The position numbers and the translations under genes are program-made. The notes beneath the pieces were generated by a model. That model worked only from the letters and a program-made list of their open reading frames with translations, had not been told where the DNA came from and searched no databases. From Bordetella genomosp. 10 (lineage in GTDB: Bacteria > Pseudomonadota > Gammaproteobacteria > Burkholderiales > Burkholderiaceae_B), in contig NZ_NEVM01000002.1 in assembly GCF_002261225.1 (NCBI RefSeq), positions 1,178,001 through 1,242,000 of the forward strand: a stretch of DNA of 64,000 bases, written 5' to 3'. Of this stretch, positions 7,899-17,160 are shown piece by piece. The first letter of the stretch is position 1. Each line of letters opens with the position of its first letter.

Positions 7899-9185
7899 AT
7901 GAAGAATTCCCGGCTTCTTTCCTGCCTGGCGGCCGTGCTGCTGCTCGCGGCCTTGCCTTATCTGCTTTCGCAAGGGCTCCTGAACGCGGCCATCCAGATG
8001 CTGATCGCGGCGCTCTTCGCGTCCGCCTACAACCTGCTGTGCGGCCAGGCGGGCATGCTGTCCTTCGGCCATGCGGCGTACTTCGGCGTCGGCGCCTTCG
8101 CCACGGTGCACGCCATGAACGCGCTGGGCGGGGAGGGCCTGGTCCCCACGCCGCTGATGCCGCTGGCCGGCGCCGTGGGCGGACTGCTGTTCGGCGGCAT
8201 CGCCGGCTGGTTCGCCACCAAGCGCAGCGGCACGTATTTCGCGATGATCACGCTGGCGATCGCGGAACTGGTGCATGCGCTGGCGCCGCAGCTCAAGGGC
8301 CTGTTCGGCGGCGAAGCGGGAATATCCACCATGCGCATGCCGGCCTGGGGCCTGGATTTCGGGTCGACCACGCAGGTGTACTACCTGACGCTGGCCTGGG
8401 TGCTGCTGGCCCTGCTGCTGCTCTATCTCTACACCCGCACGCCGCTGGGCCGGCTGACGGTGGGGCTGCGCGAGAACAGCCAGCGCCTGCGCTTCCTGGG
8501 CTACAACGTGCACGGCCTGGCCACCGCCGTCTTCGCCATTTCGGCGATGTTCTCCGGCATGGCGGGCGGGCTGCAGGTCATCTCCAACGAGTCGGCCAAC
8601 TACGTGCTGTTCGATCCCTCGCTGTCCGCGGCCGCCGTGCTCAATACGTATATCGGCGGGGTGCAGGTATTCCTGGGCCCGGCCCTGGGCGCGGCGCTGA
8701 TGACCTTCTTCGGCTACGCCGTCTCCGATCTCACGCAGTCCTGGCTGCTCTACCAGGGCATCGTCTTCGTGCTGGTCATGATGTTCATGCCCGCCGGCTT
8801 GAGCGGCCTGCCCGGACTGGCGCGGCGCCTGCGCGAGCGCCATGGGGCGGCGCGCATGCTGGGCGTCTTCGCGCTGGCGATCGCGGGCGCCGCGCTGCTG
8901 GCGGCGGGCGGCGTGTTCCTGGTGGAGCTGTTGCAGCGCCTGTTCTCGCAGGACTATCGCGCGCTGGCGCAGCTCGGTGCCGGCAAACCCTGGCCCGCCA
9001 TCGCGCTGTTCGACCGTTCCTGGCGGCCGGGCGCGCTGCTGACCTGGCTGGTCCCGGCGCTGCTGCTGGCCGGCGGCGGCGCGGCGGTGTGGACGTCGCG
9101 CAGGCGCCTGGCGCGGCTGGACAGCGAGGAACAGGCGCTGCCCGCATCCCCGGGCGCCGGCGCGGCGAAGGAGACGCTGGCATGA
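7899..9185 (+). CDS. LivM-type branched-chain amino acid ABC permease with C-terminal extension
   Basis: 428 aa. The GAAGGAG covering the end of the upstream gene serves as its ribosome-binding site. The first 310 residues are a normal LivM: GQAGMLSFGHAAYFGVGAF, KRSGTYFAMITLAIAELVHAL and FLGPALGAALMTFFG. After the usual end (MMFMPAGLSGLPGLARRL) there are about 120 extra residues with two more hydrophobic stretches (LGVFALAIAGAALLAAGG; ALLTWLVPALLLAGGGAAV). Such extended LivM proteins are known, but the role of the tail is not. The stop overlaps the next start by 4 bp (ATGA), so translation is probably coupled. Confidence 0.9.
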   Translation: MKNSRLLSCLAAVLLLAALPYLLSQGLLNAAIQMLIAALFASAYNLLCGQAGMLSFGHAAYFGVGAFATVHAMNALGGEGLVPTPLMPLAGAVGGLLFGGIAGWFATKRSGTYFAMITLAIAELVHALAPQLKGLFGGEAGISTMRMPAWGLDFGSTTQVYYLTLAWVLLALLLLYLYTRTPLGRLTVGLRENSQRLRFLGYNVHGLATAVFAISAMFSGMAGGLQVISNESANYVLFDPSLSAAAVLNTYIGGVQVFLGPALGAALMTFFGYAVSDLTQSWLLYQGIVFVLVMMFMPAGLSGLPGLARRLRERHGAARMLGVFALAIAGAALLAAGGVFLVELLQRLFSQDYRALAQLGAGKPWPAIALFDRSWRPGALLTWLVPALLLAGGGAAVWTSRRRLARLDSEEQALPASPGAGAAKETLA

Positions 9186-9937
9186 ACGCTCCCATTCTCG
9201 CCCTCGAAGGCCTGCGCAAGTCCTTCGGCGCCACGGAGATCATCCGCGGCGTGGACCTGGAAGTGCGCGCCGGCGAGCGCCATGCGGTGATCGGCCCCAA
9301 TGGCGCCGGCAAGTCCACGCTGTTCCATCTGGTGTCCGGCCAGCTCGCGCCGTCCTCGGGCGCCATCCGTTTCGAGGGCCGCGAGATCGGCGGCCGGCCG
9401 CCGCAGGCGATCAACCGGGCAGGCCTGGCGCGTTCCTTCCAGATCACCAATATCTTTCCCCGGCTCACCACGTTCGAGAACGTGCGGCTGGCGGTGATGC
9501 GCGCGCATGGCCTGCAATATGCATTCTGGAAATTCATCGACCGCGACCGCCGCATCCGCGAGGAAACGGAGCGCCTGCTGGACTTGGTGCGCCTGGGCAC
9601 GAAAGCGCGCGCCATCGCCGGCGAGATGGCGTACTCGGAGCAGCGCTCCCTGGAAATCGCGATGACGCTGGCTTCCGACCCGCGCCTCATCCTGCTGGAC
9701 GAACCCATGGCGGGCATGTCCCACGAGGAAACGGCCTATACGGCGCAATTGATCCGCGAGGCCACGGCCGGCCGCACCCTGATGATCGTGGAGCACGACA
9801 TGGACGTGGTGTTCACGCTGAGCGATCGCATCAGCGTCCTGGTCTATGGGCAGGTGATCGCCACCGGCACGCCGGAGGCGATCCGCGCGGACCCCGCCGT
9901 GCGCGAGGCTTATCTGGGGGATGAGGTGAGCGCATGA
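9182..9937 (+). CDS. LivG-type ABC transporter ATPase
   Basis: 251 aa, starting at the ATG that overlaps the LivM stop. It has an intact Walker A (GPNGAGKST), the Q-loop region (RSFQITNIFPRLTTFENV), Walker B (LILLDEPMAGMS) and the H-loop (MIVEHDMDVVF). The ABC signature is atypical: MAYSEQRSLEIAM at residues 149-161, where LivG proteins usually show LSYGEQ, so the glycine that contacts ATP is Ser152. It works as a heterodimer with the LivF-like ATPase downstream, overlapping it by 4 bp, to energise uptake. Confidence 0.9.
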   Translation: MNAPILALEGLRKSFGATEIIRGVDLEVRAGERHAVIGPNGAGKSTLFHLVSGQLAPSSGAIRFEGREIGGRPPQAINRAGLARSFQITNIFPRLTTFENVRLAVMRAHGLQYAFWKFIDRDRRIREETERLLDLVRLGTKARAIAGEMAYSEQRSLEIAMTLASDPRLILLDEPMAGMSHEETAYTAQLIREATAGRTLMIVEHDMDVVFTLSDRISVLVYGQVIATGTPEAIRADPAVREAYLGDEVSA

Positions 9938-10653
9938 GTGCCGATACGACACTGCTGGACGTGGCGGACCTGCATGCCCACTACGGCAAGAGCCACGTGC
10001 TGCACGGGGTGGACCTGCGGGTCGGCGCCGGCGAGGTGGTCAGCCTGGTGGGCCGTAACGGCTCGGGCCGTTCCACCACCATGAAGACCATCATGGGCCT
10101 GGTGGCGCCGACCTCGGGCCGGATCCGCCTGCGCGGACGCGACCTCGCCGGCGCGCGGCCCTATGCCATCTGCCGCGCCGGCATCGCCTACGTGCCGGAA
10201 GAACGCGAAGTCTTCGCCAACCTGACGGTGGACGAGAACCTGCGCATGGGCGAGCAGCGCGCCGTCGAGGGCGCCCACCGCTGGACCATCGCGCAGATGT
10301 TCGACTATTTCCCGCGCCTGAAGGAACGCCGCAATACCCGCGCCGGCAGCCTGTCCGGCGGCGAGCAGCAGATGCTCACCATATGCCGGTCGCTGCTGGG
10401 TAACCCGCTCGTCATCCTGATCGACGAACCCACCGAGGGCCTGGCGCCGAAGATCGTCGCGCAGGTGGGGGAGTGCATCCAGGACATGCATCGCAAGGGC
10501 GTGTCCGTGCTGCTGGTGGAGCAGAAACTGACCATCGCGCTGAAAGTGTCGACGCGCGTCTGCGTCATGGGCCATGGCCGCATCGTCTTCGAGGGCCATC
10601 CCGGCGAACTGAGTTCGAACGAGGCGCTGGTTTCCCAATGGCTGGCCGTCTGA
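9934..10653 (+). CDS. LivF-type ABC transporter ATPase with Arg in Walker A
   Basis: 239 aa. It has the LivF hallmarks: a compact ATPase with VPEEREVFANLTVDENL, an intact signature (LSGGEQQMLTICRSL), Walker B (VILIDEPTEGLAP) and the H-loop region VLLVEQKLTIAL. Walker A reads GRNGSGRST, so the invariant phosphate-binding lysine is Arg46 (codon 10069-10071). In the dimer, LivG supplies an intact Walker A while LivF supplies the intact signature, so one full ATP site can still form. The last of the coupled transporter genes, 70 bp before the BKACE gene. Confidence 0.9.
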   Translation: MSADTTLLDVADLHAHYGKSHVLHGVDLRVGAGEVVSLVGRNGSGRSTTMKTIMGLVAPTSGRIRLRGRDLAGARPYAICRAGIAYVPEEREVFANLTVDENLRMGEQRAVEGAHRWTIAQMFDYFPRLKERRNTRAGSLSGGEQQMLTICRSLLGNPLVILIDEPTEGLAPKIVAQVGECIQDMHRKGVSVLLVEQKLTIALKVSTRVCVMGHGRIVFEGHPGELSSNEALVSQWLAV

Positions 10654-10723
10654 AGCCGGCGTTCGCCCGCGCGCGAGGCCCGGGCGGCGGGCGTTTTCTT
10701 CTCTCCCACCCAAGGTTATCGAT

Positions 10724-11665
10724 ATGAAAAACAGCCACGACAAGGTCATCATCTCCTGCGCGGTCACCGGCTCGGTCCATACGCCGACCATGTCGCCGCA
10801 CCTGCCGCTGACGCCCGACCAGATCGCCGAACAGGCCATCGAGGCGGCGCGCGCCGGGGCGGCCATCCTGCACCTGCACGCCCGCGATCCGCGCGACGGC
10901 CGACCCACGCCGGATCCCGCCGTTTTCGAGGCCTTCGTGCCGCGCATCCGCGACGCCACCGACGCCGTCATCAACATCACGACCGGCGGCAGCACCCGCA
11001 TGACGCTGGACGAACGGCTGGCCTATCCCTTGCGAGCCAAGCCGGAAATGTGTTCCCTGAACATGGGCTCGATGAATTTCTCCATCCATCCCGCCGCCCG
11101 CCGCATCGCGCAATGGCAGTACGACTGGGAAAAGCCCTATGTCGAAGGCATGGAGGACCTGATTTTCCGCAATACCTTCCGGGATATCCGCCATATCCTC
11201 AAGGTGCTGGGCGAGGAGTGCGGCACGCGCTTCGAATTCGAGTGCTACGACATGGGCCACCTGTACAACCTGGCGCATTTCGTCGACGAGGGCCTGGTGC
11301 AAGGGCCGCTGTTCATCCAGAGCATCTTCGGCATATTGGGTGGCCTGGGACCCGATCCGGAAAACCTCGTCGCGATGCGGACCACGGCCGACCGCCTGTT
11401 CGGCCGCGACGGCTACCGCTTCTCCGTGCTGGGGGCGGGACGGCATCAACTGCCGCTGGTCACCATGGCGGCCATCATGGGCGGCAACGTGCGGGTGGGC
11501 CTGGAGGACAGCCTTTATATCGGCAAGGGCAAGCTGGCCGTCTCGTGCGCGGAGCAGGTGGCCAAGGTCCGGCGCATCCTGGAAGAACTCTCCCTGGAAA
11601 TCGCCACCCCGGACGAGGCGCGCGCCATGCTGGGATTGAAGGGGCAGGCCGCGACGGCAATCTGA
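10724..11665 (+). CDS. BKACE family (DUF849) beta-keto acid cleavage enzyme
   Basis: 313 aa with the full metal-dependent TIM-barrel signature of the BKACE family. The HxH motif LHLHARDPRDG gives His50 and His52. NITTGGS follows, then the late glutamate Glu261 in VGLEDSLYIGKG; these bind the zinc in known members. BKACE enzymes condense a beta-keto acid with acetyl-CoA to give acetoacetate and a new CoA ester. The best known substrate is 3-keto-5-aminohexanoate from lysine fermentation; many others remain unassigned. Here it closes an operon with an SDR (which could make the keto acid) and a LIV-type importer. The residues do not reveal the substrate. Confidence 0.87.
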   Translation: MKNSHDKVIISCAVTGSVHTPTMSPHLPLTPDQIAEQAIEAARAGAAILHLHARDPRDGRPTPDPAVFEAFVPRIRDATDAVINITTGGSTRMTLDERLAYPLRAKPEMCSLNMGSMNFSIHPAARRIAQWQYDWEKPYVEGMEDLIFRNTFRDIRHILKVLGEECGTRFEFECYDMGHLYNLAHFVDEGLVQGPLFIQSIFGILGGLGPDPENLVAMRTTADRLFGRDGYRFSVLGAGRHQLPLVTMAAIMGGNVRVGLEDSLYIGKGKLAVSCAEQVAKVRRILEELSLEIATPDEARAMLGLKGQAATAI

Positions 11666-11711
11666 GTCCGCCTTCCGGTCCCCAAGCCGACATTCCATTT
11701 ACCATTCATCG

Positions 11712-11735
11712 GCCCGCGCTTCGCGGGCTTTTTTT
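11712..11735 (+). terminator. Rho-independent terminator of the transporter/BKACE operon
   Basis: A perfect 7-bp GC stem, GCCCGCG (11712-11718) with CGCGGGC (11722-11728), and a CTT loop is followed by seven T (11729-11735). It stands 46 bp after the BKACE stop, in the right orientation to end the operon that starts at 4748. Confidence 0.9.
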
Positions 11736-11983
11736 GCGCTGCGCCGCCGGCCATGGGGAGCGCGCACAAGCCGCCTGCGTCCGCTGATTCCGCTAATAAT
11801 CAAAACGAAGCGAAGATAGTGAAAGTCGGATGGTCAAACAAATACGAATACCGATCGCGATGCCGGTGCGCGATTCGATACGCGTGTTTGCGAAAACGCA
11901 ACGCACTTGCTGGCATTTTCTACATTACCGGCCATTTTAGGCATTTACGGATGAGTAATAATTGCCATCGCATTTTTGAGGAC

Positions 11984-12012
11984 TTGATACTACTTTTAGC
12001 CTCGGATATATA
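11984..12012 (+). promoter_or_regulatory. Candidate sigma70 promoter
   Basis: TTGATA at 11984-11989 and TATATA at 12007-12012 are separated by exactly 17 bp, close to the TTGACA-N17-TATAAT consensus. A start near 12019 would transcribe toward the small ORF and the autotransporter, leaving a leader of over 600 nt before the latter. Confidence 0.5.
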
Positions 12013-12040
12013 TACAGCCTGATATCTTCACCAACACCGG

Positions 12041-12271
12041 ATGACAGAGACATTTTATTTCGGGAGCTTGGCGCGGATATTGGGGAGGAGACGATGGCTG
12101 CACCCTGGAGGGGGAACTTCAAATGAAGCAAGGACACATAAGCGGATCACCGCTGTTGAACCATTGGGCTTCAGTCCATTTGGCTTCAATGCCTCCGTTT
12201 TCAATACATCCGGCTTCCATGCATCCGGCGACAACGCATATACCTCCGGTTCATGGGATCCAAGCCCATAG
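12041..12271 (+). CDS. Small ORF with pentapeptide-like repeats, doubtful gene
   Basis: A possible 76-aa protein beginning MTETFYFGSLARILGRRRW. From about residue 42 the 15-bp DNA repeat gives a five-residue period: PLGFS, PFGFN, ASVFN, TSGFH, ASGDN, AYTSG. A phenylalanine every five residues resembles a very short pentapeptide-repeat stretch, but real pentapeptide-repeat proteins are much longer. No ribosome-binding site stands before the ATG. A promoter-like sequence 30 bp upstream is the only support. It may equally be a by-product of a non-coding repeat. Confidence 0.22.
   Translation: MTETFYFGSLARILGRRRWLHPGGGTSNEARTHKRITAVEPLGFSPFGFNASVFNTSGFHASGDNAYTSGSWDPSP
12166..12240 (+). repeat. 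15-bp imperfect tandem repeat, five units
   Basis: Five consecutive 15-bp units share the core GGCTTC(A/C)ATGC(A/C)TC: 12166-12180, 12181-12195, 12196-12210, 12211-12225 and 12226-12240, the last most diverged. The unit length keeps the reading frame of the small ORF that covers it. Confidence 0.7.
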
Positions 12272-12407
12272 GATGCCCAGTCGCCGAACGCCCGTTTCCT
12301 GAGCGCGGCTGACCCGCCTTTACATCAATATCCGGAATTACCGGCAAATAGCCACGCGCTCGCACCGCGTGGCGTGGAATCTTATTTTCTATTTTTGTCC
12401 CGTTCGC

Positions 12408-12435
12408 GTTATTCGTTATTCGTTATTAGTTATTC
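12408..12435 (+). repeat. 7-bp tandem repeat, four units, upstream of autotransporter
   Basis: GTTATTC, GTTATTC, GTTATTA, GTTATTC run head to tail at 12408-12435, about 220 bp before the autotransporter start. Short tandem repeats in promoters of surface proteins can change copy number by slippage and alter expression, as for the heptamers before H. influenzae HMW adhesin genes. With four units, one imperfect, the tract is short, so activity is uncertain. Confidence 0.6.
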
Positions 12436-12530
12436 GCTAGACCCCGCTGATCACGCGGGTCGCCCCGGCCGCCGGTAAAGCGCGCACAGGGGGTGCGGTT
12501 CGATTTTCCATTCATTCCAGCCAGATTCTC

Positions 12531-12553
12531 GAATATCCGTATTCCGGATATTC
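12531..12553. promoter_or_regulatory. Perfect inverted repeat upstream of the autotransporter
   Basis: GAATATCCG (12531-12539) and CGGATATTC (12545-12553) form a perfect 9-bp dyad around TATTC, about 100 bp before the start codon. It could be an operator or, in RNA, a leader hairpin. Confidence 0.45.
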
Positions 12554-14756
12554 GCGTACGGGTATTCGTTCGTTTGCGGCTTGTTCAAAAAACGCGCTGT
12601 AAAGGCTTCAACATGCGCCTGTAAATCTCGTGGGCGCCTATTTGCTGGGGATCAATATGCAAGGAAAGAAACCGTTTATCCGGCCTCCTCGCCGTTCGGC
12701 CGTGCTCGTCGGCGCCGCGCTGTTCGGCGCCGCGCCGGCCCCGGCCGTCTACGCGGCTTGCACGACTTCCGGCTCCGCCACCACCTGTGACACGAACGCG
12801 CCCAACCCCGCCACGGCCACCGTCGGCCAGGGGCCGTCCACGGCCGCCGGCGCCTCCGTGACCTTGCAGCCCAATGCCCAACTGACCGTGGGCAACGCCA
12901 ATGCGATCAGCCTGGGCAACAATGCCTCCATCCTGCTGAACCCGGGCGCCGTGGTCAGCAACCAGGCGACGTCCGGCGTCGGCCTCTGGACGGCCGGCAA
13001 CAACACCATCGAATTCAACTCGAACGGCAGCCTCGTCGTTTCCGAAGGCGCCCGGATCCAGGCGCTCGGCACGCAGGGCAACGCCGAAGCCATCAACGTC
13101 ATCGGCGCGGGCAACACCATCGTCAACCGCGGGCTGATCACCGGCGGCAACGCGGCCGCCATCTGGTTCGAGGACCGCACGCGAGGCGCCTCCAATACCG
13201 TCGACAACTACGGCGTCATCCAGGCGGGCAACGGCAGCAGCAGCAACGTGATCGGCAATAGCGGCAGCGGCAGCGTGAACTTCATCAACCGCAGCGGCGC
13301 CGCCGTGCGCGGCAGCCTCACCTTCGCCAGCGGCAACGACTCGCTCACCCTCTATCCCGGCTCCACCATCACCGGCGGCTTCAACGGCGGCGGCGGCACC
13401 AACAGCCTGCTGCTCGCCGGCGAGCAGGGCTCCAGCGACAGCCTGCCCGGCACCATCCGCAATTTCCAATCGCTGATCAAGACCGGCGAGGGCAAATGGA
13501 CGCTGTCCGGCTCGGTCGGCAGCAACGGCGGCGGCACGCCGCTGTCGGTCCAGGTGCAGGGAGGCACGCTGGCGCTGACCGGCGACAACACCGGCTTCAA
13601 CGGCTCGGTCCTGGTCGACCCGGCCGGCACGCTGGAGGCGCGCGCGCAGAGCCTGCCGCCCAGCGTGACCGACAACGGGCTGGTGCTTTTCAACCAGCCG
13701 GACGACGGCACCTATGCCGGCGTGCTCAGCGGCACCGGCGCGGTGACCAAGATCGCCCCGGGCACGCTGACCTTGAGCGGCGCCAACAGCTACCAGGGCG
13801 GCACGCGGATAGAGGAGGGGACCATCGCGGTCGGCGCCGACGCCGCGCTGGGCGACAGCGCCGGCGCCGTAACGCTGGACGGCGGCGCGCTGGCGTTCAC
13901 CGGCAGCTTCGACCTGTCGGCCAGCCGCGCCCTTACCGTGACCGCCAACAACGGCACCCTTATCGCCAACCCCGGCGTGACCACCACGGTGGCCCAATCG
14001 ATCACCGGCGCCGGCGCGTTGACCAAGGACGGCGCGGGCACGGTCGTGCTGACCAATGATGGCAACGCATGGGCGGGCGCCACCACCATCGCGGGCGGCA
14101 CCCTGCAGTTGGGCAACGGCGGCGCGTCCGGCAATCTCCCGGCCGGCACGGCCATCACGAACAATGGCACGCTGGCCTTCGACCGCAGCGACCAGTTCGG
14201 TTTCGACAACCTGATTTCCGGCTCCGGCGGCGTCAGCCAGATCGGTTCCGGCACCACCATCCTGTCCGCCGACAACAGCTACGGCGGCCCGACCTCGGTC
14301 ACCGGCGGCGCCCTGTACGTCAACGGCACGCAGACCGGCGCCGGCGCGACGACCGTGGGCAGCGGCGCGCTGCTGGGAGGCACGGGGGCGTTGGGAGGCA
14401 GCGTCACCGTCGAGTCCGGCGCCACGCTGTCGCCCGGCCTCATCGGTCCGCAGCCCGGCACCCTGACGGTCGGCGGCGACCTGAACCTGCAGTCCTCGTC
14501 GACGCTGGCCTATTCGCTCGGCCAGGCCGGCGTGGTCGGCGGACCGCTCAACGACCTGATCGACGTCGGCGGCAATGTCGCGCTGGGCGGCACCCTGAAC
14601 GTCATCACCTCGGCCGGCGGCTCCTTCGATCCAGGCATCTACCGCATCATCGACTACGCGGGGACGCAAACGGGCACCCTGGCGCTGGGCACCGTGCCGG
14701 CGGCGGGCAACTACTTCATCCAGACTTCCGTGGACAAGCAGGTCAACCTGGTCAAT

Positions 14757-17160
14757 ACCAACGGCCTGACCCTGAATTACTGGGACGGCGCCGCCGCCGC
14801 CAACAAGAACAACAATACCGTGGACGGCGGTCCGGGCGTCTGGACGGCCAACGGCGCGCTGACCAACGACAACTGGACCGAGATGGTCGGCGCCGTGAAC
14901 GCGCCATGGGCCCAGGATTCGTTCGCGGTGTTCATGGGGCAGGGCGACACCGTGCTGGTCGACAGCACGGTCAACGGTCCGGTCCAGGCGCAGGGCATGC
15001 AATTCGCCGCCGACGGCTACACGCTGGCCGGCAATAATCCGCTGGCCGACACGCTGACCCTGACCGGCGTGCCGGTGAGCGGCGGCGGGCCGAACGAGGC
15101 CGTCATCCGCGTGGGCACCGGCGTGGCCGAAGGCGCCAGCTATACCGCGACGATTTCGGCGGTGCTCGGCGGCGCGGCCAAGCTGGTCAAGACCGACCTG
15201 GGCACCCTGGTGCTGTCCGGCATCAATACCTACCTGGGCGGCACCGCCATCAACGGCGGCACGTTGCGGGTGTCGCAGGACGCCAACCTGGGCGATGCCG
15301 CCGGCGCGCTGTCGCTGGACGGCGGCACGCTGGCCAACAGCGCCAGTTTCGATACCGCGCGCGCCACCACGCTGGACGCGGGCGGCGGCCGTTTCGATAC
15401 GGCGGCCGGCACCACGTTGGGCATGAACGGCGTCATCGCCGGCGCCGGCGCGCTGGACAAACTGGGCACGGGCACGCTGGTCCTGGGCGCCGACAATACA
15501 TACGGCGGGGGCACTACCATCTCCGCCGGCACGCTGCAGCTCGGCACGGGCGCCGGCGGTTCCACGACCGGCAGCATCCTGGGCAACGTGAGCAACAACG
15601 GCACGCTGGCCTTCAATCGCAGCAACACCTACACCTTCGGCGGCACGGTCAGCGGCACGGGCAACGTCGTGCAGCAGGGCAGCGGCGTCACCGTGCTGAC
15701 GGCGGACAACACCTACACCGGCGGCACCACGATCTCGGCCGGCACGCTGCAACTGGGCGCCGGCGGCACCACCGGCAGCATCGTCGGCGACGTCGCCAAC
15801 GACGGCGCCCTGGTTTTCAACCGGGGGAACGACTACACCTTCGACGGCGCGATCAGCGGCGCTGGCTCGGTCACGCAGCAAGGCGCGGGGACCACGGTGC
15901 TCACCGCCGCCAACGGCTATCTCGGCGCCACCACGGTGAACGCCGGCAGCCTGTTCGTCAATGGCGACCAGACCGCCGCCACCGGCGCGACCACCGTCAA
16001 CAACGCGACGCTGGGCGGCGCGGGCACGATCGGCGGCGACGTCGTATTCACGGGAACCAGCACGCTCGCGCCCGGCGACAACAGCACCGCGCCCGGCACG
16101 CTCACCATCAAGGGCAATCTCGTGCTGGGCAACGACACCTCGCTGGACTACGCGTTCGGCCAGGCCAACGTGGCGGCGGGCCCGTTCAACGACCTGACCG
16201 AAGTCAGCGGCAACGTGGACCTGGGCGGCAGGATCAACGTCACGCTGTCGCCCGGCGGCCGCTTCGACGCCGGGATCTACCGCGTCATCGACTACGGCGG
16301 CACGCTGAGCAACCCGGCCGGCCTGACCATCGGCACGCTTCCCGCCGGGGCCAACCCCGCCGACTACTTCGTCCAGACCTCGGTGGACAAGCAGGTCAAC
16401 CTGGCCTACACCAACGGCCTGACGCTGAACTATTGGGACGGCGATGCCGGTCCCAAGAACGACGGCCACGTCAACGGCGGGTCGGGCACCTGGGTGGCGC
16501 CGACCACCCCCAACGACAACTGGACCGAGGCCACGGGCACGGTCAACGCGCCGTGGAGCCAGGGCGCGTTCGCGGTCTTCACCGGCCAGAGCGGCACGGT
16601 CCTGGTGGACAGCACGTCCAACGGGCAGATCGACGTGCAGGGCATGCAGTTCGCCACGGACGGCTACGTCTTGCAGAACAACGCCGCCGGCGACAAATTG
16701 ACCCTGACCGGCACGCCCACGGGCAGTGGCGGCCCCAACGAGGCCGTCATCCGCGTCGGCGCGGGCGCGGCCGCCGGCGCCGATTACACGGCCACGATCT
16801 CGGCGGTGCTCGACGGCGCGGCCAAGCTGGTCAAGACCGACCTGGGCACCCTGGTGCTGTCCGGCGTCAACATCTATCTCGGCGGCACCGCCATCGAGGG
16901 CGGCACCTTGCAGGTGTCGCAGGACGCCAACCTGGGCGATGCCGCCGGCGCGCTGTCGCTGGACGACGGCACGCTGGCCACCAGCGCCAGTTTCGGCACC
17001 GCGCGCGCCACCACGCTGGACGCGGGCGGCGGCAGCTTCGACACGGCGGCCGGCACCACGCTGGGCATGAACGGGGCCATCGCCGGCGGCGGGGCGCTGA
17101 ACAAGCTGGGCGCGGGCACGCTGGTCCTGGGCGCGGACAATACGTATACCGGCGGCACCA
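14757..17160 (+). repeat. Two adjacent copies of a ~1.64-kb passenger super-repeat
   Basis: Landmarks recur with an offset of 1,644-1,647 bp: the AACTGGACCGAG site at 14871 and 16518, and GCCAAGCTGGTCAAG at 15177 and 16821. Long stretches between them are nearly identical in DNA. A third, more diverged copy starts near 18650. The module combines a WDG/NDNWT segment, a VIRVG...YTATISAVL segment and PATR repeats, which points to expansion by internal duplication. Confidence 0.75.

Larger units (their letters stand above)
11736..12656. other. AT-rich non-coding island upstream of the autotransporter
   Basis: About 920 bp with much lower GC than either flank and no convincing gene. It holds a sigma70-like promoter (11984-12012), a small doubtful ORF (12041-12271) covering a 15-bp tandem repeat, four 7-bp tandem repeats (12408-12435) and a perfect palindrome (12531-12553). 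Base composition and repeats suggest a regulatory or acquired segment serving the autotransporter gene. Confidence 0.6.
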
